Shown here one piece after another: positions 16,705-26,586 of a DNA stretch of 64,000 nucleotides. The notes beneath the pieces are model-generated. The model ran no database searches, had not been told where the DNA came from, and saw only the letters and a list, made by a program, of their open reading frames with translations. The stretch's first letter is position 1. Each line of letters begins with the position of its first letter. Source of the DNA: Acinetobacter tibetensis (GTDB lineage: Bacteria; Pseudomonadota; Gammaproteobacteria; Pseudomonadales; Moraxellaceae); NCBI RefSeq assembly GCF_023824315.1, contig NZ_CP098732.1, forward strand, positions 186,001 to 250,000. Direction: 5' to 3'. Position numbers and translations under genes: made by a program.

Positions 16705-18582
16705 ATGCAAAGTTCTGCAAAAAAAGCCGCATTGCCTGCGATTACCTTGGCAGCATTAGGGGTTGTGTTTGGGGATATCGGAACCAGTCCACTCTACGCA
16801 TTAAAAGAATCTTTCCATGCTGCACATGGATTAGTGATTAACCCTGAGAATGTCTTGGGTATTTTGTCGATTATCTTTTGGACAATGACATTGGTCATTA
16901 CCATCAAATATGTCGCAATCGTCATGCGTGCAGACAACAATGGTGAGGGTGGCATTATGGCCTTGCTTGCCCTTAATCTACGCAATACCAATTTTAGTGA
17001 TCGCAAAAAGTTATTGTTGATTGCCATTGGCTTTATTGGAGCCTCGCTGTTTTTTGGTGATGGGATTATTACCCCTGCCATTTCAGTGTTGTCAGCAGTA
17101 GAGGGCTTGTCCATCGCGACTGATGCACTTGATCCTTATATTGTGCCCATTGCCATTAGTATCGTGACCGCTTTGTTTGTGATGCAAAAATATGGCACAG
17201 CTTTTGTCGGTAAGTTTTTTGGCCCTTTAACCTTATTATGGTTTTTTGCCCTTGGACTATTAGGCATCTCCAGCATTATTCAAACGCCTTTGGTTTTGGG
17301 GATGTTCAGTCCGCATTGGGCCATCCAGTTTATTATTACTAACCCGATGATGGCATTCTTTATCATGGGCGCGGTGGTGTTAACCGTAACGGGTGGTGAA
17401 GCTTTATATGCCGATATGGGACATTTTGGTCCTGTTCCCATCCGTTTGGCATGGTTTGTTGTGGTTTTACCTTGTTTATTGCTCAACTATGCAGGGCAAG
17501 GCGCATTATTACTGCGTGACCCAAATGCCATTGAAAACCCATTCTATTTATTGGTACCAGAATGGGCATTGTACCCAATGATTTTCTTGGCAACTATGGC
17601 AGCAGTTATTGCCTCTCAAGCGGTCATTTCAGGGGTGTTCTCCTTGGCACGCCAAGCCATTCAATTGGGTTATTTGCCACGTCTAAGCATTAAGCACACG
17701 TCGGATTCAGAACAAGGGCAGATTTATGTGCCTTTACTGAACTGGATTTTGCTCGCAGCGATTATTGTTTTAATTCTAATCTTCCAAACCAGTTCGCGTT
17801 TATCCCATGCTTACGGTTTGGCTGTGACCATGACCATGCTCTGCGATACCTTATTGATTGCCGTTTTCATACGTTACGCATGGAAATGGAGTAAGCCAAA
17901 ACTCGCATTACTGATTACACCATTTTTATTGCTGGATTTGGTCTTGGTGAGTGCTACGTCACTAAAAGTTCTGTCAGGTGGTTGGGTGCCGTTATTGATT
18001 GGCGGAATTGCATTTATGTTGTTAATGACGTGGAAAGATGGTCGTGAACTGACTTTTTCCAAGCTGCAACAAGATACGCTTCCGCTCGATTTATTTGTGC
18101 AGAGTATTGGTGAACAGGCAAACTGGGTCGAAGGGGAAGCAGTCTTCCTCACTGGGACTCCAACGGTTGTGCCACATGCCATGTTACATAACATGAAGCA
18201 CAATAAGGTCTTGCATCAAAAGAACATCATTTTGACGGTAAAAATTCAGGATGTACCTTATGTTACCGATCAAGATCGATTCCACGTGGAAATCATGAAT
18301 CAGCATTTTTATCGCGTTGAATTGTTCTACGGCTTTAAAGATGAAATGAATATTCCAATGGCGTTGGAAGCGGTCTATCAAGCGATAGAACTCGAATATA
18401 ACTTAATGCAAATCAGCTTCTTTGTTTCGCGTGAACGTATTATTAGTACTGTGGGTGATGGCTTGGCGCCGTGGCGTGAAAAGCTGTTTATTTCGATGCA
18501 GCGCAATACCAGTCCCGTCAGCGACTTTTACCAAATTCCACCGAATCGTGTGGTGGAATTGGGAAGTCAAATTGAAATCTGA
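16705..18582 (+). CDS. kup: Low-affinity potassium transporter Kup
   Basis: A 625-residue KUP/HAK/KT-family inner-membrane K+/H+ symporter. The signature [19 protein letters not shown] lies at residues 14-32, [14 protein letters not shown] and [20 protein letters not shown] follow, and there are about 12 membrane helices. The last 150 residues form the cytosolic domain seen in Kup (for example [12 protein letters not shown]). ATG 16705 is preferred as it gives the usual short N-terminus; a GTG at 16681 is an in-frame alternative. Stands alone with a strong terminator downstream. Confidence 0.95.
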   Translation: MQSSAKKAALPAITLAALGVVFGDIGTSPLYALKESFHAAHGLVINPENVLGILSIIFWTMTLVITIKYVAIVMRADNNGEGGIMALLALNLRNTNFSDRKKLLLIAIGFIGASLFFGDGIITPAISVLSAVEGLSIATDALDPYIVPIAISIVTALFVMQKYGTAFVGKFFGPLTLLWFFALGLLGISSIIQTPLVLGMFSPHWAIQFIITNPMMAFFIMGAVVLTVTGGEALYADMGHFGPVPIRLAWFVVVLPCLLLNYAGQGALLLRDPNAIENPFYLLVPEWALYPMIFLATMAAVIASQAVISGVFSLARQAIQLGYLPRLSIKHTSDSEQGQIYVPLLNWILLAAIIVLILIFQTSSRLSHAYGLAVTMTMLCDTLLIAVFIRYAWKWSKPKLALLITPFLLLDLVLVSATSLKVLSGGWVPLLIGGIAFMLLMTWKDGRELTFSKLQQDTLPLDLFVQSIGEQANWVEGEAVFLTGTPTVVPHAMLHNMKHNKVLHQKNIILTVKIQDVPYVTDQDRFHVEIMNQHFYRVELFYGFKDEMNIPMALEAVYQAIELEYNLMQISFFVSRERIISTVGDGLAPWREKLFISMQRNTSPVSDFYQIPPNRVVELGSQIEI

Positions 18583-18611
18583 TCATTTCGCTCTTGCTTA
18601 AACATAAGCGC

Positions 18612-18643
18612 TAAAAAACCAAGGCATCGTCCTTGGTTTTTTT
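18612..18643. terminator. Terminator between kup and the secreted protein gene
   Basis: Arms AAAACCAAGG and CCTTGGTTTT with loop CATCGT, A-rich before and T-rich after, so it can serve both convergent genes. Confidence 0.85.
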
Positions 18644-18675
18644 ATGCGGATTGAAATGTTTTGCAGTAGCGTTAG

Positions 18676-19131
18676 TTATTGTGCGACTTTGGATTGAGCA
18701 TCGGCAGGCATCTGTTCTGGATGGGCTTGTATTGGCTGTGCTTCAAGGTTTTGTTCTGATTCTGGCAGACTTGTGATTTCTGTATCTGGACTATTGATTG
18801 GCTGGCTCGCGGAAGAGCTTAATTGTGGTGCTGGGGGAATGGCTTGATTGGGTACAACTGCGGATGCATCCTCGAGACTATTCGGAGCTGCGCTCATACT
18901 GGATGCTGTAGGATGATTTTCGGTATTGACCAAACGTACTTGTCCAGATTGAATCAATTCCTGAATGGATCCTGGTTGTCCATTAATACTGGTGCTCACT
19001 TTGGCTTGTGACAAACTTTCTAGCGTTTCACCTGCCTGTACTGTGGGTTCTGCAAACGCACTGACGCTGCTGAAGCCGAGTAATAATCCAGAGGCTAAAA
19101 CTGTTGCTGAAATTAAATTATGTGACGACAT
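18676..19131 (-). CDS. Secreted low-complexity protein of unknown function
   Basis: A 151-residue protein with a signal peptide (LISATVLASGLLLGFSSVSAFA, cleavage near residue 28) and a mature part rich in Ser, Pro, Gln and Glu, especially after residue 75 (NSLEDASAVVPNQAIPPAPQ and similar). The segment IQELIQSGQVRLVNTE is the only stretch with globular character. No family is recognised. ATG 19131 is preferred because GGAG lies 5 bases upstream; an adjacent ATG at 19134 is too close to it, and longer in-frame starts lack a signal-like beginning. Confidence 0.65.
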   Translation of the reverse strand: MSSHNLISATVLASGLLLGFSSVSAFAEPTVQAGETLESLSQAKVSTSINGQPGSIQELIQSGQVRLVNTENHPTASSMSAAPNSLEDASAVVPNQAIPPAPQLSSSASQPINSPDTEITSLPESEQNLEAQPIQAHPEQMPADAQSKVAQ

Positions 19132-19381
19132 CATGGCTCCGTGATTTATTGTGACTGTTCGTTGTGCCATTACCTTGGCACATTCAAAATTGGGCTGACA
19201 ATGGAATCTACCCAATTGCATCGATAAGCTACTTAAACACCTGATGAAATCAGACAATTTGTTACAACCTTCACTTGCTTGTCACGATTTTGTTGAATTG
19301 TTAAACGATCAGTCACATCTAGATATACTTCTACAGAAGGGCTTTGTTAAGCTCCTGCAAAATCAGTCGTTTGATAAAGTA

Positions 19382-20458
19382 ATGGCCAGTAAAAAACGTA
19401 GTTCAAAGCAATCCTTTCCTTGGTTTTTTAATCAGCACAGTTCAAAAGTGGTGTTGGGAGTGGTTGCCGTAGGGAGTTTTGCCATTGCCTTTGGACAAGA
19501 GCGAATTAGCCAGTTTTTGTCTTTACCGAGTGCATCAAACTCGGCCTGTCTCGATCAGTTTTATCGAGATGTTCCTCCTTATTTAAACAAAGAAAGCTTA
19601 CAAAAACAGAGCTATGCTTTGTGTTTTAACGGCTTTAATGTAATGTATTCTGGAGTGTCCAAAACGCCACTCTGGGTGGCAGAAGCCTTAACACCACAGC
19701 GGTTAAGTCAAAAAATTCCACGTGAAGACAGCTTCCATGAAGAGGAGCGGATTCCAGCGCAATATCGTGCGACTTTGTCAGATTATCGTGGTTCTGGCTA
19801 TGACCGAGGTCATATGGCACCGAATGCCGACATGCCGAATAAAACTTCGCAGTTTGACAGTTTCTCTTTGGCGAATATGGTGCCGCAAGCACCTAAAAAC
19901 AATCAGGAAGTGTGGCGTAAACTGGAAGAAGCGACACGTGCCATTGTGACCAAACATCAGACTGCTGTGTATGTGGTATCGGGCCCAACGTTTACCAGCA
20001 AAAAATTAAAAGTGATTGGACAAGGTGTTATGGTACCAACTGCCGTGTATAAGGCAGTTTATATTCCAAAAACGGGAGCCATTGGGGTGTATTACGCACC
20101 AAACAATAATTCGCAAGAAGTGAAAATTGTCAGTGTATGTTATTTGGAAGAACAAATAGGGGTCAATTTATTCCCGCAACTGACCGAAGAGCAAAAGCGT
20201 AATACCTATCAGTTGCCGCTGACCGCGACTGCGGTGAAAGCCAAACAAGAGATTGCCTATTCGCATTGGGATGCAGAAAGCCAGTGTGCAGAAGATATTT
20301 CTGCGGAAAAGATTAGTGCAGCCCAAAAAAGCTTTAGTTCTGGCAGCAGTAAATCCACCTCAAGTTCGACCCCTAGTCTGGATGCAGACACGCAAGATGC
20401 GATTGTGAAACAGTTGATTGAAGCGTTATTGCAGTATATGTTGCAATTGGTGAAGTAG
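19382..20458 (+). CDS. DNA/RNA non-specific endonuclease, membrane anchored or secreted
   Basis: A beta-beta-alpha metal nuclease of the NUC1/NucA family. The catalytic motif DRGH (D141-H144) sits in GYDRGHMAPNADM, and the metal-binding asparagine follows in FSLANMVPQAPKNNQ. Residues about 24-42 (VVLGVVAVGSFAIAFG) form a signal anchor or uncleaved signal, placing the nuclease domain in the periplasm. A serine-rich linker (SSGSSKSTSSSTPS) precedes a short C-terminal helix. ATG 19382 is chosen; an in-frame ATG at 19244 would add 46 residues without an obvious domain. Likely roles are nucleotide scavenging or degradation of incoming DNA; neither is shown. Confidence 0.82.
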   Translation: MASKKRSSKQSFPWFFNQHSSKVVLGVVAVGSFAIAFGQERISQFLSLPSASNSACLDQFYRDVPPYLNKESLQKQSYALCFNGFNVMYSGVSKTPLWVAEALTPQRLSQKIPREDSFHEEERIPAQYRATLSDYRGSGYDRGHMAPNADMPNKTSQFDSFSLANMVPQAPKNNQEVWRKLEEATRAIVTKHQTAVYVVSGPTFTSKKLKVIGQGVMVPTAVYKAVYIPKTGAIGVYYAPNNNSQEVKIVSVCYLEEQIGVNLFPQLTEEQKRNTYQLPLTATAVKAKQEIAYSHWDAESQCAEDISAEKISAAQKSFSSGSSKSTSSSTPSLDADTQDAIVKQLIEALLQYMLQLVK

Positions 20459-20499
20459 AAAAATACCCATCTATTTGAAGTATTGGCTCTGAGGTGATT

Positions 20500-20745
20500 A
20501 TGTTTAAACCTTTTGAAAATGACACAGAATCACATGCAATTCATGATTTAACCTTAGAAAATCAATTAGATCGGGTCAATATTTATGGCAATTTGCAAAT
20601 AGGCAAAGATCAGGCAGGGTTAGCCGCAGCAAAAGCCTTGCAGGCCTATTTAAATGCGATTGTGGCAACACTGGAAGTAGAACCAGACTTACCAGAACAA
20701 ATCATTCATGCTGCGACTCAGGACGTTGAAAACCCATTCTTATAA
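20500..20745 (+). CDS. Small conserved hypothetical protein
   Basis: An 81-residue soluble protein, MFKPFENDTESHAIHD at the start, with a central helix (LAAAKALQAYLNAIVATLE) and an acidic C-terminus. No family is recognised. ATG 20500 is preceded by GAGGTG at good spacing. It follows the nuclease gene by 41 bases on the same strand and precedes a terminator, so it is probably the last gene of that unit; a role as a nuclease partner is only a guess from position. Confidence 0.6.
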   Translation: MFKPFENDTESHAIHDLTLENQLDRVNIYGNLQIGKDQAGLAAAKALQAYLNAIVATLEVEPDLPEQIIHAATQDVENPFL

Positions 20746-20762
20746 ATACTCAAACCTGAGGG

Positions 20763-20798
20763 AAGCCAGTCGAGCGTTAGATCGACTGGCTTTTTTTT
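20763..20798. terminator. Terminator between small protein gene and aqpZ
   Basis: Perfect 10-base arms AGCCAGTCGA and TCGACTGGCT followed by eight T residues; the hairpin reaches the stop codon of aqpZ on the other strand. Confidence 0.85.
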
Positions 20799-21492
20799 AA
20801 GAAGTCGTTTTACTTTGTGCAACAAATTTATAAATTAAACTGCCGATGACCGCGCCTGCAATTGGAGCAAGCCAGAATAACCATAATTGTCGCAATGCTT
20901 CCGTTTCTGCGAACAGGGCGACGCCTGTGCTGCGGGCCGGATTCACCGAGGTATTGGTGACAGGGATACTGATTAAGTGGATGAGCGTTAGCGCGAGACC
21001 GATGGCAATGGGTGCGAAACCTGCTGGCGCACGTTTATCAGTAGCCCCCATAATCACGATCAGGAAAAATGCCGTCAGTACCACTTCAATCATCAGTGCT
21101 GAAAGTAAGCCATATTTTCCAGGGGAAAGTTCGGCATAACCATTGCTGGCGAAAGCACCTGTCCCCATAAAACCAGTTTGTCCTTGTGCAATCAGGAACA
21201 GCACAAAAGCCGCCAAAATCGCGCCAATCACTTGAGCGGCAAGATAGGGCAACAGGTCTTTACCATCGAAGCGTTGACCCGCCCATAAGCCAATACTGAC
21301 GGCGGGATTGAAATGTCCGCCAGAGATATGCCCAAAGGCATAAGCACCGGTTAAGACGGTTAAACCAAAGGCGAGGGCAACCCCCGCAAAACCGATACCA
21401 AGTTCAGGAAACGCTGCGGCAAAGATGGCACTACCACAGCCACCAAAGACCAACCAAAAGGTGCCGAGCAGTTCGGCGAGATATTTATTCAT
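20797..21492 (-). CDS. aqpZ: Aquaporin Z
   Basis: A 231-residue MIP-family water channel with six helices and two half-helix NPA motifs: [13 protein letters not shown] (about 57-69) and [13 protein letters not shown] (about 182-194). The arginine after the second NPA and the histidine in VAL-type filter positions fit a water-selective channel rather than a glycerol facilitator. ATG 21492 is preferred as GGAG lies 6 bases upstream; an ATG two codons earlier touches that site. Stands alone. Confidence 0.93.
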   Translation of the reverse strand: MNKYLAELLGTFWLVFGGCGSAIFAAAFPELGIGFAGVALAFGLTVLTGAYAFGHISGGHFNPAVSIGLWAGQRFDGKDLLPYLAAQVIGAILAAFVLFLIAQGQTGFMGTGAFASNGYAELSPGKYGLLSALMIEVVLTAFFLIVIMGATDKRAPAGFAPIAIGLALTLIHLISIPVTNTSVNPARSTGVALFAETEALRQLWLFWLAPIAGAVIGSLIYKFVAQSKTTS

Positions 21493-21618
21493 CTTCATCT
21501 CCAGTATTATTCGTTATGATGATTTTTTGTTCTAAAGCACGACAGTCTATCTTTAACGAAAAATATAAGATGACTCAATGTAAAAATGATTAAAAAGCAT
21601 ACTTATTTTTGTCAATTC

Positions 21619-22629
21619 TTATATGGATTGTAGATATTGTTTACGGAATTGTTGAGGCGTTTTTCCAGTCCAGAGTTTAAACGCACGTTGAAAAGCACTT
21701 TGCTCGGAATAACTCAAAAGTAGGGCAATCTCTTGTAAGCTGAGATGAGGGTCTTGTAAGTATTGCTCTGCGAGCATTTGGCGGACTTGTTGAGTACGTT
21801 GTTGATAATTACTGCCTTGAGCCTGTAAATAACGTTGCAGTTGTCGCACTGAAATATTGAGCTGTTGGGCAATCAGCTCAATTTGGTATTGGTTTTTCTG
21901 TAGACCCGTGAGGATGGCTTGTTGGAGACGTTGATCTAACTGGGTTGAATGTGGCAATTGCTTTAATAGTGCCTGTGCTTGCTGCATTAATAACTGCTGT
22001 AAGGTGTGGTCGCCTTGTTGCAAGGGTGTATTTAATTCGGCAACGGGGAGCAAGACCTGCGTAACAGGTTGAGAAAAGCGCACTTTACAATGGAAAAACT
22101 GTTCATATAGCCGACTATTTTTCGGAGCAGCATGACGGAAATGCACTTCATGCAGTTGAATAGGATGTGTCGTCATATTCTGATTTAAGAACTGCACCAT
22201 CAAGGCAATCGCAATTTCGTCGGTGAGTTGCGTGGTCAGATGCTGTGGTAATTCACCCCAGCGAATGGCAAGGTAATCGGTAGATAGATCAATTTGCAGT
22301 GGACTACCATCATAAATCAGACGATGAAAATCATGATAACGGCTGAGGGCTTCGCCTAAAGTGTCACAGGCGAGGGCGAGATAAGCCAGAATGCCCAAAT
22401 GTTTTGTTTGTACATAGGTTGAAATTTCTAAACCGAGAGCGGGATGAGGCACTTGTTGCTGTAATTCATTCAATAACTCATGCCAAATACGATAATCAAA
22501 GCGTTCGAGGTTTTGCACTTTCAGCAATTGAGGCTGAATGACAAGACCTTGAGCTTGACTATAGGCATACAGCAGGTGTCCCAGTCCACCATAGACGGAG
22601 CCTGTATAATCATTCAGAGTAAGCATCAT
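21619..22629 (-). CDS. AraC-family regulator with Arabinose_bd-like N-terminal domain
   Basis: A 336-residue regulator. The first 200 residues resemble the OruR/ArgR-type N-terminal sensor domain (HPALGLEISTYVQTKHLGI), and the last 100 contain the double helix-turn-helix of the AraC family (IELIAQQLNISVRQLQRYL; LSLQEIALLLSYSEQSAFQR; AFKLWTGKTPQQFRK at the end). ATG 22629 is used in place of a TTG at 22677. It is divergent from the fatty-acid-hydroxylase-like gene with 100 bases between starts and probably regulates it; its ligand is unknown. Confidence 0.87.
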   Translation of the reverse strand: MMLTLNDYTGSVYGGLGHLLYAYSQAQGLVIQPQLLKVQNLERFDYRIWHELLNELQQQVPHPALGLEISTYVQTKHLGILAYLALACDTLGEALSRYHDFHRLIYDGSPLQIDLSTDYLAIRWGELPQHLTTQLTDEIAIALMVQFLNQNMTTHPIQLHEVHFRHAAPKNSRLYEQFFHCKVRFSQPVTQVLLPVAELNTPLQQGDHTLQQLLMQQAQALLKQLPHSTQLDQRLQQAILTGLQKNQYQIELIAQQLNISVRQLQRYLQAQGSNYQQRTQQVRQMLAEQYLQDPHLSLQEIALLLSYSEQSAFQRAFKLWTGKTPQQFRKQYLQSI

Positions 22630-22729
22630 GTATTTTTGTTGTCGTGATTTGTCAATATTAAGGGTGTAGATGGTCAATATTTATCACATTCAGTTTTCTA
22701 TATTCAAGTTATGAATGGAGAAATAAATT

Positions 22730-23398
22730 ATGTGGAAAGGATTTTTAGCAGGATTGGTCGTTGCAAATGGTTTTGAATGGGTGGCGCATAAATATCTGTT
22801 ACATGGTACTCATCGTGCAGGTCAACCTCGTTATAGCCCAGTGCCTTTAAGCATGAAATCACATTGGGAGCATCATCGAGAGGTGCGCAAACAGCAATTT
22901 TATGATGATAGCTATGTGGAAGGTTTGCCACATTGGCGCACCAAAAATGAAGTGATGTCATTAGTGGTTGTTGCAGGGGTGAGCAGTGCCTTGTTTTATC
23001 CCATCTCAAAAGGGATGGCAGCCGCAGCGGTATATAGTGCCTGTAATTATTTTTACATCCATCGTCGAGCACATTTAGAACCTGAATGGGCCATGAAGAA
23101 AATACCGTGGCATTATGATCATCATATGAATGCCAATCAGGATGCCAACTGGTGTGTGACCAAGCCATGGTTTGATTATTTATTGGGAACACGGGTGATT
23201 TCGGCTGCGAATTTGCAAGAGCAGAATCCATTGGGTATTGCCTTGCCACAAGTGCTTGCGAAGCGATTGAATCAAGTGGCGCTACGTTATTTCCCTGCCA
23301 AATGGGTAGAGAAAAACAATATGGTGACTGGGTTAGCGTTAAAAACTGAGGCAAATGAAGCTGTGCAGCAGCAAGACGCTGTCGCAATGGTTCAATGA
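22730..23398 (+). CDS. Fatty acid hydroxylase/sterol desaturase superfamily membrane enzyme
   Basis: A 222-residue di-iron membrane protein. The histidine boxes are visible in order: HKYLLH (about 20-25), HWEHHRE (about 44-50), HRRAH (about 112-116) and HYDHH (about 129-133). Hydrophobic segments lie around residues 3-18 and 76-108. Such enzymes hydroxylate or desaturate lipids or carotenoids using O2; the actual substrate is unknown. A clear ribosome site GGAGAAATAA precedes ATG 22730. Divergent from an AraC regulator, so expression is probably conditional. Confidence 0.82.
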   Translation: MWKGFLAGLVVANGFEWVAHKYLLHGTHRAGQPRYSPVPLSMKSHWEHHREVRKQQFYDDSYVEGLPHWRTKNEVMSLVVVAGVSSALFYPISKGMAAAAVYSACNYFYIHRRAHLEPEWAMKKIPWHYDHHMNANQDANWCVTKPWFDYLLGTRVISAANLQEQNPLGIALPQVLAKRLNQVALRYFPAKWVEKNNMVTGLALKTEANEAVQQQDAVAMVQ

Positions 23399-23503
23399 TA
23401 CTGGCAGCAATAATCCTGCTTGATGATGTTTAAAATCGTTTTATTGGTTGCTTGATTTGTTAGGAGCCGTTAATAGTCGTTTTTATTGCAGGATCGGCAT
23501 ATA

Positions 23504-23531
23504 AAAAAAGAGCGCTCCAGGCGCTCTTTTA
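23504..23531. terminator. Bidirectional terminator between hydroxylase gene and hisF
   Basis: Arms AAAAGAGCGC (23506-23515) and GCGCTCTTTT (23521-23530) form a symmetrical hairpin with A and T runs on both sides. Confidence 0.85.
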
Positions 23532-23548
23532 GATCATTAAATACCTGC

Positions 23549-24307
23549 TTAAAGACGCATTTCAATGCCTTGCGCTGCCAAATATTGCTTCGCTTCAGGA
23601 ATAGTATGCTGTCCAAAGTGGAAAATGGATGCTGCCAGTACGGCATCAGCACCACCTTTTAAGATGCCATCTGCCAAATGTTGCAATGTTCCTACACCAC
23701 CAGAAGCGATGGTCGGAATAGTGACGCGGTCATTAATGGCACGCATCAGCCCAAGGTCATAACCTGCTTTGGTTCCATCGGCATCCATCGAAGTGATTAA
23801 AAGCTCACCCGCACCGAAGTTGGCCATTTTCACTGCCCATTCAATCGCATCAATGCCTGTTTCTTTACGACCGCCGTGGGTGAAAATTTCCCATTTGTTT
23901 TCTGCAGTTTTTTTCGCATCAATCGCAACTACAATACATTGTGCCCCAAAGCGTTGAGATGCTTCTTGGACAAACTCTGGGTTATAAATGGCTGCGGAGT
24001 TAATGCTCACTTTATCTGCGCCCGCATTTAATAATAAGCGAATATCTTCGACTTTACGGACACCACCACCGACTGTAAGCGGAACAAACACGCTTTCTGC
24101 CATACGTTCTACCGTACGGTAAGTGGTGTCGCGTCCATGATGTGTAGCAGTAATATCAAGGAAGGTAATTTCATCGGCACCTTGTTCGTTATAGCGACGG
24201 GCAACTTCAACAGGGTCACCTGCATCACGAATATCAAGGAACTGTACACCTTTCACCACACGACCGTTGTCGACGTCGAGACAAGGAATAATACGTTTAG
24301 CTAGCAT
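23549..24307 (-). CDS. hisF: Imidazole glycerol phosphate synthase cyclase subunit
   Basis: A 252-residue (beta/alpha)8 barrel. The catalytic aspartates are in [12 protein letters not shown] (near residue 11) and VVAIDAKK (near 130), and phosphate-binding loops GGGVRKVED and [10 protein letters not shown] are intact. It works with HisH to make imidazole glycerol phosphate and AICAR from PRFAR, in cytosolic histidine synthesis. ATG 24307 is used; the longer frame begins with a TTG four codons earlier. Unlike many bacteria, it is not next to hisA or hisH in this window, lying about 7.4 kb from hisA. Confidence 0.96.
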   Translation of the reverse strand: MLAKRIIPCLDVDNGRVVKGVQFLDIRDAGDPVEVARRYNEQGADEITFLDITATHHGRDTTYRTVERMAESVFVPLTVGGGVRKVEDIRLLLNAGADKVSINSAAIYNPEFVQEASQRFGAQCIVVAIDAKKTAENKWEIFTHGGRKETGIDAIEWAVKMANFGAGELLITSMDADGTKAGYDLGLMRAINDRVTIPTIASGGVGTLQHLADGILKGGADAVLAASIFHFGQHTIPEAKQYLAAQGIEMRL

Positions 24308-24420
24308 AATTTTTTCCAATAATTACAGCCGATTATGAAACTCACCTACACAAGCGCTACACCTTGGTAGATTGAAAAGGTATTCTATCAAACTTATGTA
24401 AGATTTTTCGCAGGTTTTCT

Positions 24421-25371
24421 ATGTCGGTTTATACCACTTTGACTTTAAAGGAAGTTCAGGACTTCGCAGCACCTTATGGATTAGAGGTGATTGACCTGAT
24501 TCCCATTCAAGGAGGTATCCAAAATACAAACTATTTTCTGGTCTGTGAAGACCAAAGCCAATATGTATTAACCGTATTTGAAGAGATGGATGAACATGGT
24601 GCGGGTGAAATTGTGCCTGTATTGGAACATTTAGGACAGCAAGGTCTAGCTGTGCCTGTACCGTTAAAACATGCAGGACAAGCCATTCACTTTATTAAAC
24701 AAAAGCCTGCCCAAATTGCACCGCGTTTAATGGGTAAACATCCGATGCCAGCTTCTGTGGCACAGGTGGAAGCGATTGCTGTAGCACAAGCCAAAATGCA
24801 TGTGGCCTTGCAGGATTTTCCACTTGAACGTGCCCAGTACCGTAACCATCAATACTGGCGTCAGGTGTCACGCGAAATTAAACCCACGCTAAACGCGGCA
24901 GATACAGTGTTGTTGAATGAATTGCTCGGTTTGTATGATGCCATGACCGCGATTTATCCAGATCGACCAAAAGGCTTTATCCACTCAGATTTGTTCCGTG
25001 ACAACACCTTATTTGAAGGGGAGCAACTCAAGGGCATTCTCGATTTTTATGAATTGAACAAAGATGAGTTGTTGTTTGACATCGCAATTACCCTGAATGA
25101 CTTCTGTACTGAATATCCAGAGGTGCATTTAGATGAAGAAAAAGCCTTGGCCTTCCTCACCGCCTATCAAACGGTTCGTCCTCTTACTGAAGATGAGAAA
25201 GCCTGTTTGGAGCTTTATTTGGCGATGGCAGCAGGTCGTTTCTGGATGATGCGTTTGCAAGTGGCACAAAAAAATGCCGCTGAAGGACGCACGGGTGACG
25301 ACATTTTGCAGAAAAATCCTTTAGAAATGCGTAATATGCTGATTGAACGCTTAAAATTTGTAAATGGTTAA
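24421..25371 (+). CDS. thrB: Homoserine kinase, ThrB2-type (aminoglycoside phosphotransferase fold)
   Basis: A 316-residue kinase of the APH-like superfamily, the form of homoserine kinase found in pseudomonads and Acinetobacter instead of the GHMP type. Motifs: GGIQNTNYFLVCEDQ (residues 31-45), the catalytic loop FIHSDLFRDNTLFEG (about 194-208) and the metal-binding GILDFYELNKDELLFDIAI. It phosphorylates homoserine for threonine synthesis. ATG 24421 begins the usual MSVYTTL. The CSD-DUF1294 gene follows after 14 bases, so they may be cotranscribed. Confidence 0.92.
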   Translation: MSVYTTLTLKEVQDFAAPYGLEVIDLIPIQGGIQNTNYFLVCEDQSQYVLTVFEEMDEHGAGEIVPVLEHLGQQGLAVPVPLKHAGQAIHFIKQKPAQIAPRLMGKHPMPASVAQVEAIAVAQAKMHVALQDFPLERAQYRNHQYWRQVSREIKPTLNAADTVLLNELLGLYDAMTAIYPDRPKGFIHSDLFRDNTLFEGEQLKGILDFYELNKDELLFDIAITLNDFCTEYPEVHLDEEKALAFLTAYQTVRPLTEDEKACLELYLAMAAGRFWMMRLQVAQKNAAEGRTGDDILQKNPLEMRNMLIERLKFVNG

Positions 25372-25385
25372 ACAAGGAAGATCAC

Positions 25386-26000
25386 ATGCGAGATCAGGGA
25401 CGCTTGGTAGAATGGTTTGATGATAAAGGCTACGGCTTTATTCAACCCAATGAGACCAATAAAGAGCGGGTGTTCTTACATATTAAGGACTTCGCGCGAC
25501 CTGGTCCGCGTCCAATTGTTGGCTGTGCCTTGGAATATATGGTCTTGTTGGATGGTCAGGGGCGCTTTCGCGCACAACAGGTCACGTATTTAAAAGCCTC
25601 ACAAACAGGTCAGAAGCCCAAAGCCAAGCCGACTCCGCCACAAAAGCATTCCGTCATGCAATTGGCAGGTATGGCTTACTTTGTGGTTTTGGCCGTTTTA
25701 GTGATTGCGGGACTACTGAGTGGTTTAGTGTTGTTATTGATTTGCTTGATGAATGCAGCAAGTTATTGGTTCTATGCACAAGATAAAGAAGCCGCACAAT
25801 TGGGTGGGCGTCGTGTGCCCGAACAAACACTGCATGTTTTGGCCTTCTTGGGTGGGTGGCCAGCGGCATGGTTAGCCCAACAAAAGTTGCGACATAAAAC
25901 ACAAAAACAACCTTTCAGGAAGGTGTATTTCTGTACTATAGCCTTAAATCTATTACTTATTTTATGGCTGATCTCTCCTCTAAATAGCTTGCCAATCTAG
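25386..26000 (+). CDS. Cold-shock domain plus DUF1294 membrane protein
   Basis: A 204-residue two-domain protein. Residues 3-65 form a cold-shock OB fold (GRLVEWFDDKGYGFIQPN, RVFLHIKDFARPG) with both RNP-like segments. A Lys-Pro linker is followed by two membrane helices (90-125), then the DUF1294 core (AAQLGGRRVPEQTLHVLAFLGGWPAAWLAQQ) and a last helix. Such fusions are widespread but their role, perhaps RNA binding at the membrane, is unknown. It starts 14 bases after thrB with ribosome site AAGGAAG. Confidence 0.85.
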   Translation: MRDQGRLVEWFDDKGYGFIQPNETNKERVFLHIKDFARPGPRPIVGCALEYMVLLDGQGRFRAQQVTYLKASQTGQKPKAKPTPPQKHSVMQLAGMAYFVVLAVLVIAGLLSGLVLLLICLMNAASYWFYAQDKEAAQLGGRRVPEQTLHVLAFLGGWPAAWLAQQKLRHKTQKQPFRKVYFCTIALNLLLILWLISPLNSLPI

Positions 26001-26030
26001 AGAGGGAGTTTTAACAATACGGGGAGAAAA

Positions 26031-26417
26031 ATGAATAAACCCATTGATCAGGATCCTAATCGTAGCTTAACGCTGGTGTTATACGTCCTTTACATCATTG
26101 CGATTTTTACAGGTGGCTTATTGGCACTCATCGCCTTGATTATTAATTATGTCAAACTCAATGATGTTCGTGGCTCAATCTTCGAAAGCCACTTTATCTG
26201 GCAAATCCGAAGTTTCTGGTGGTATTTATTCTGGAACGTGATTGCATTTGTGCCGTTCTTTTTCTTATTCTTTACTGGAAATAACCCAGATTTGTTTGCT
26301 GGTGTTGCTTTGGGCAGTACCATCTTTTGTATTAGCGTGATTGCACTGTCATGGATTTGGATTGTCTATCGTGCTATTCGTGGAATTATCACTTTAAATG
26401 ATAATCAACCTATTTAA
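26031..26417 (+). CDS. DUF4870/Tic20-like small membrane protein
   Basis: A 128-residue protein with three or four helices: LTLVLYVLYIIAIFTGGLLA (14-33), a long hydrophobic pair around FWWYLFWNVIAFVPFFFLFF (63-82), and IFCISVIALSWIWIVYRAI (near 100). The order and the motif HFIWQIRSFWW resemble the DUF4870 family of uncharacterised inner-membrane proteins. It starts 30 bases after the CSD-DUF1294 gene with a GGGGAG ribosome site and is followed by a terminator, so it closes the thrB unit. Confidence 0.7.
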   Translation: MNKPIDQDPNRSLTLVLYVLYIIAIFTGGLLALIALIINYVKLNDVRGSIFESHFIWQIRSFWWYLFWNVIAFVPFFFLFFTGNNPDLFAGVALGSTIFCISVIALSWIWIVYRAIRGIITLNDNQPI

Positions 26418-26485
26418 AAAAACTTCTAGCAAATGATAAGTCGAGAGCTTTAGATTTGGTTTGCAGTGAGATGACATCTCAAATG

Positions 26486-26515
26486 AAAAGAGTGGCTTTT
26501 GCCACTCTTTTTTTT
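26486..26515 (+). terminator. Terminator after the DUF4870-like gene
   Basis: Arms AAAAGAGTGGC and GCCACTCTTT with a TTTT loop, followed by a run of T residues. Confidence 0.85.
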
Positions 26516-26586
26516 GCCCGATCCTGAGACCTAGTGCACCACTGCTTGGCAGTATTGTGCCCCAAGCTGGGATTTTTTGGGGCGTA
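26516..26586. other. Intergenic segment with short inverted repeats
   Basis: No coding frame. Two small dyads are seen: ACTGC/GCAGT near 26541-26553 and GCCCCAA (26559-26565)/TTGGGGC (26577-26583). They directly border the AT-rich repeat array and could be a remnant of an element end; this is not established. Confidence 0.35.
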
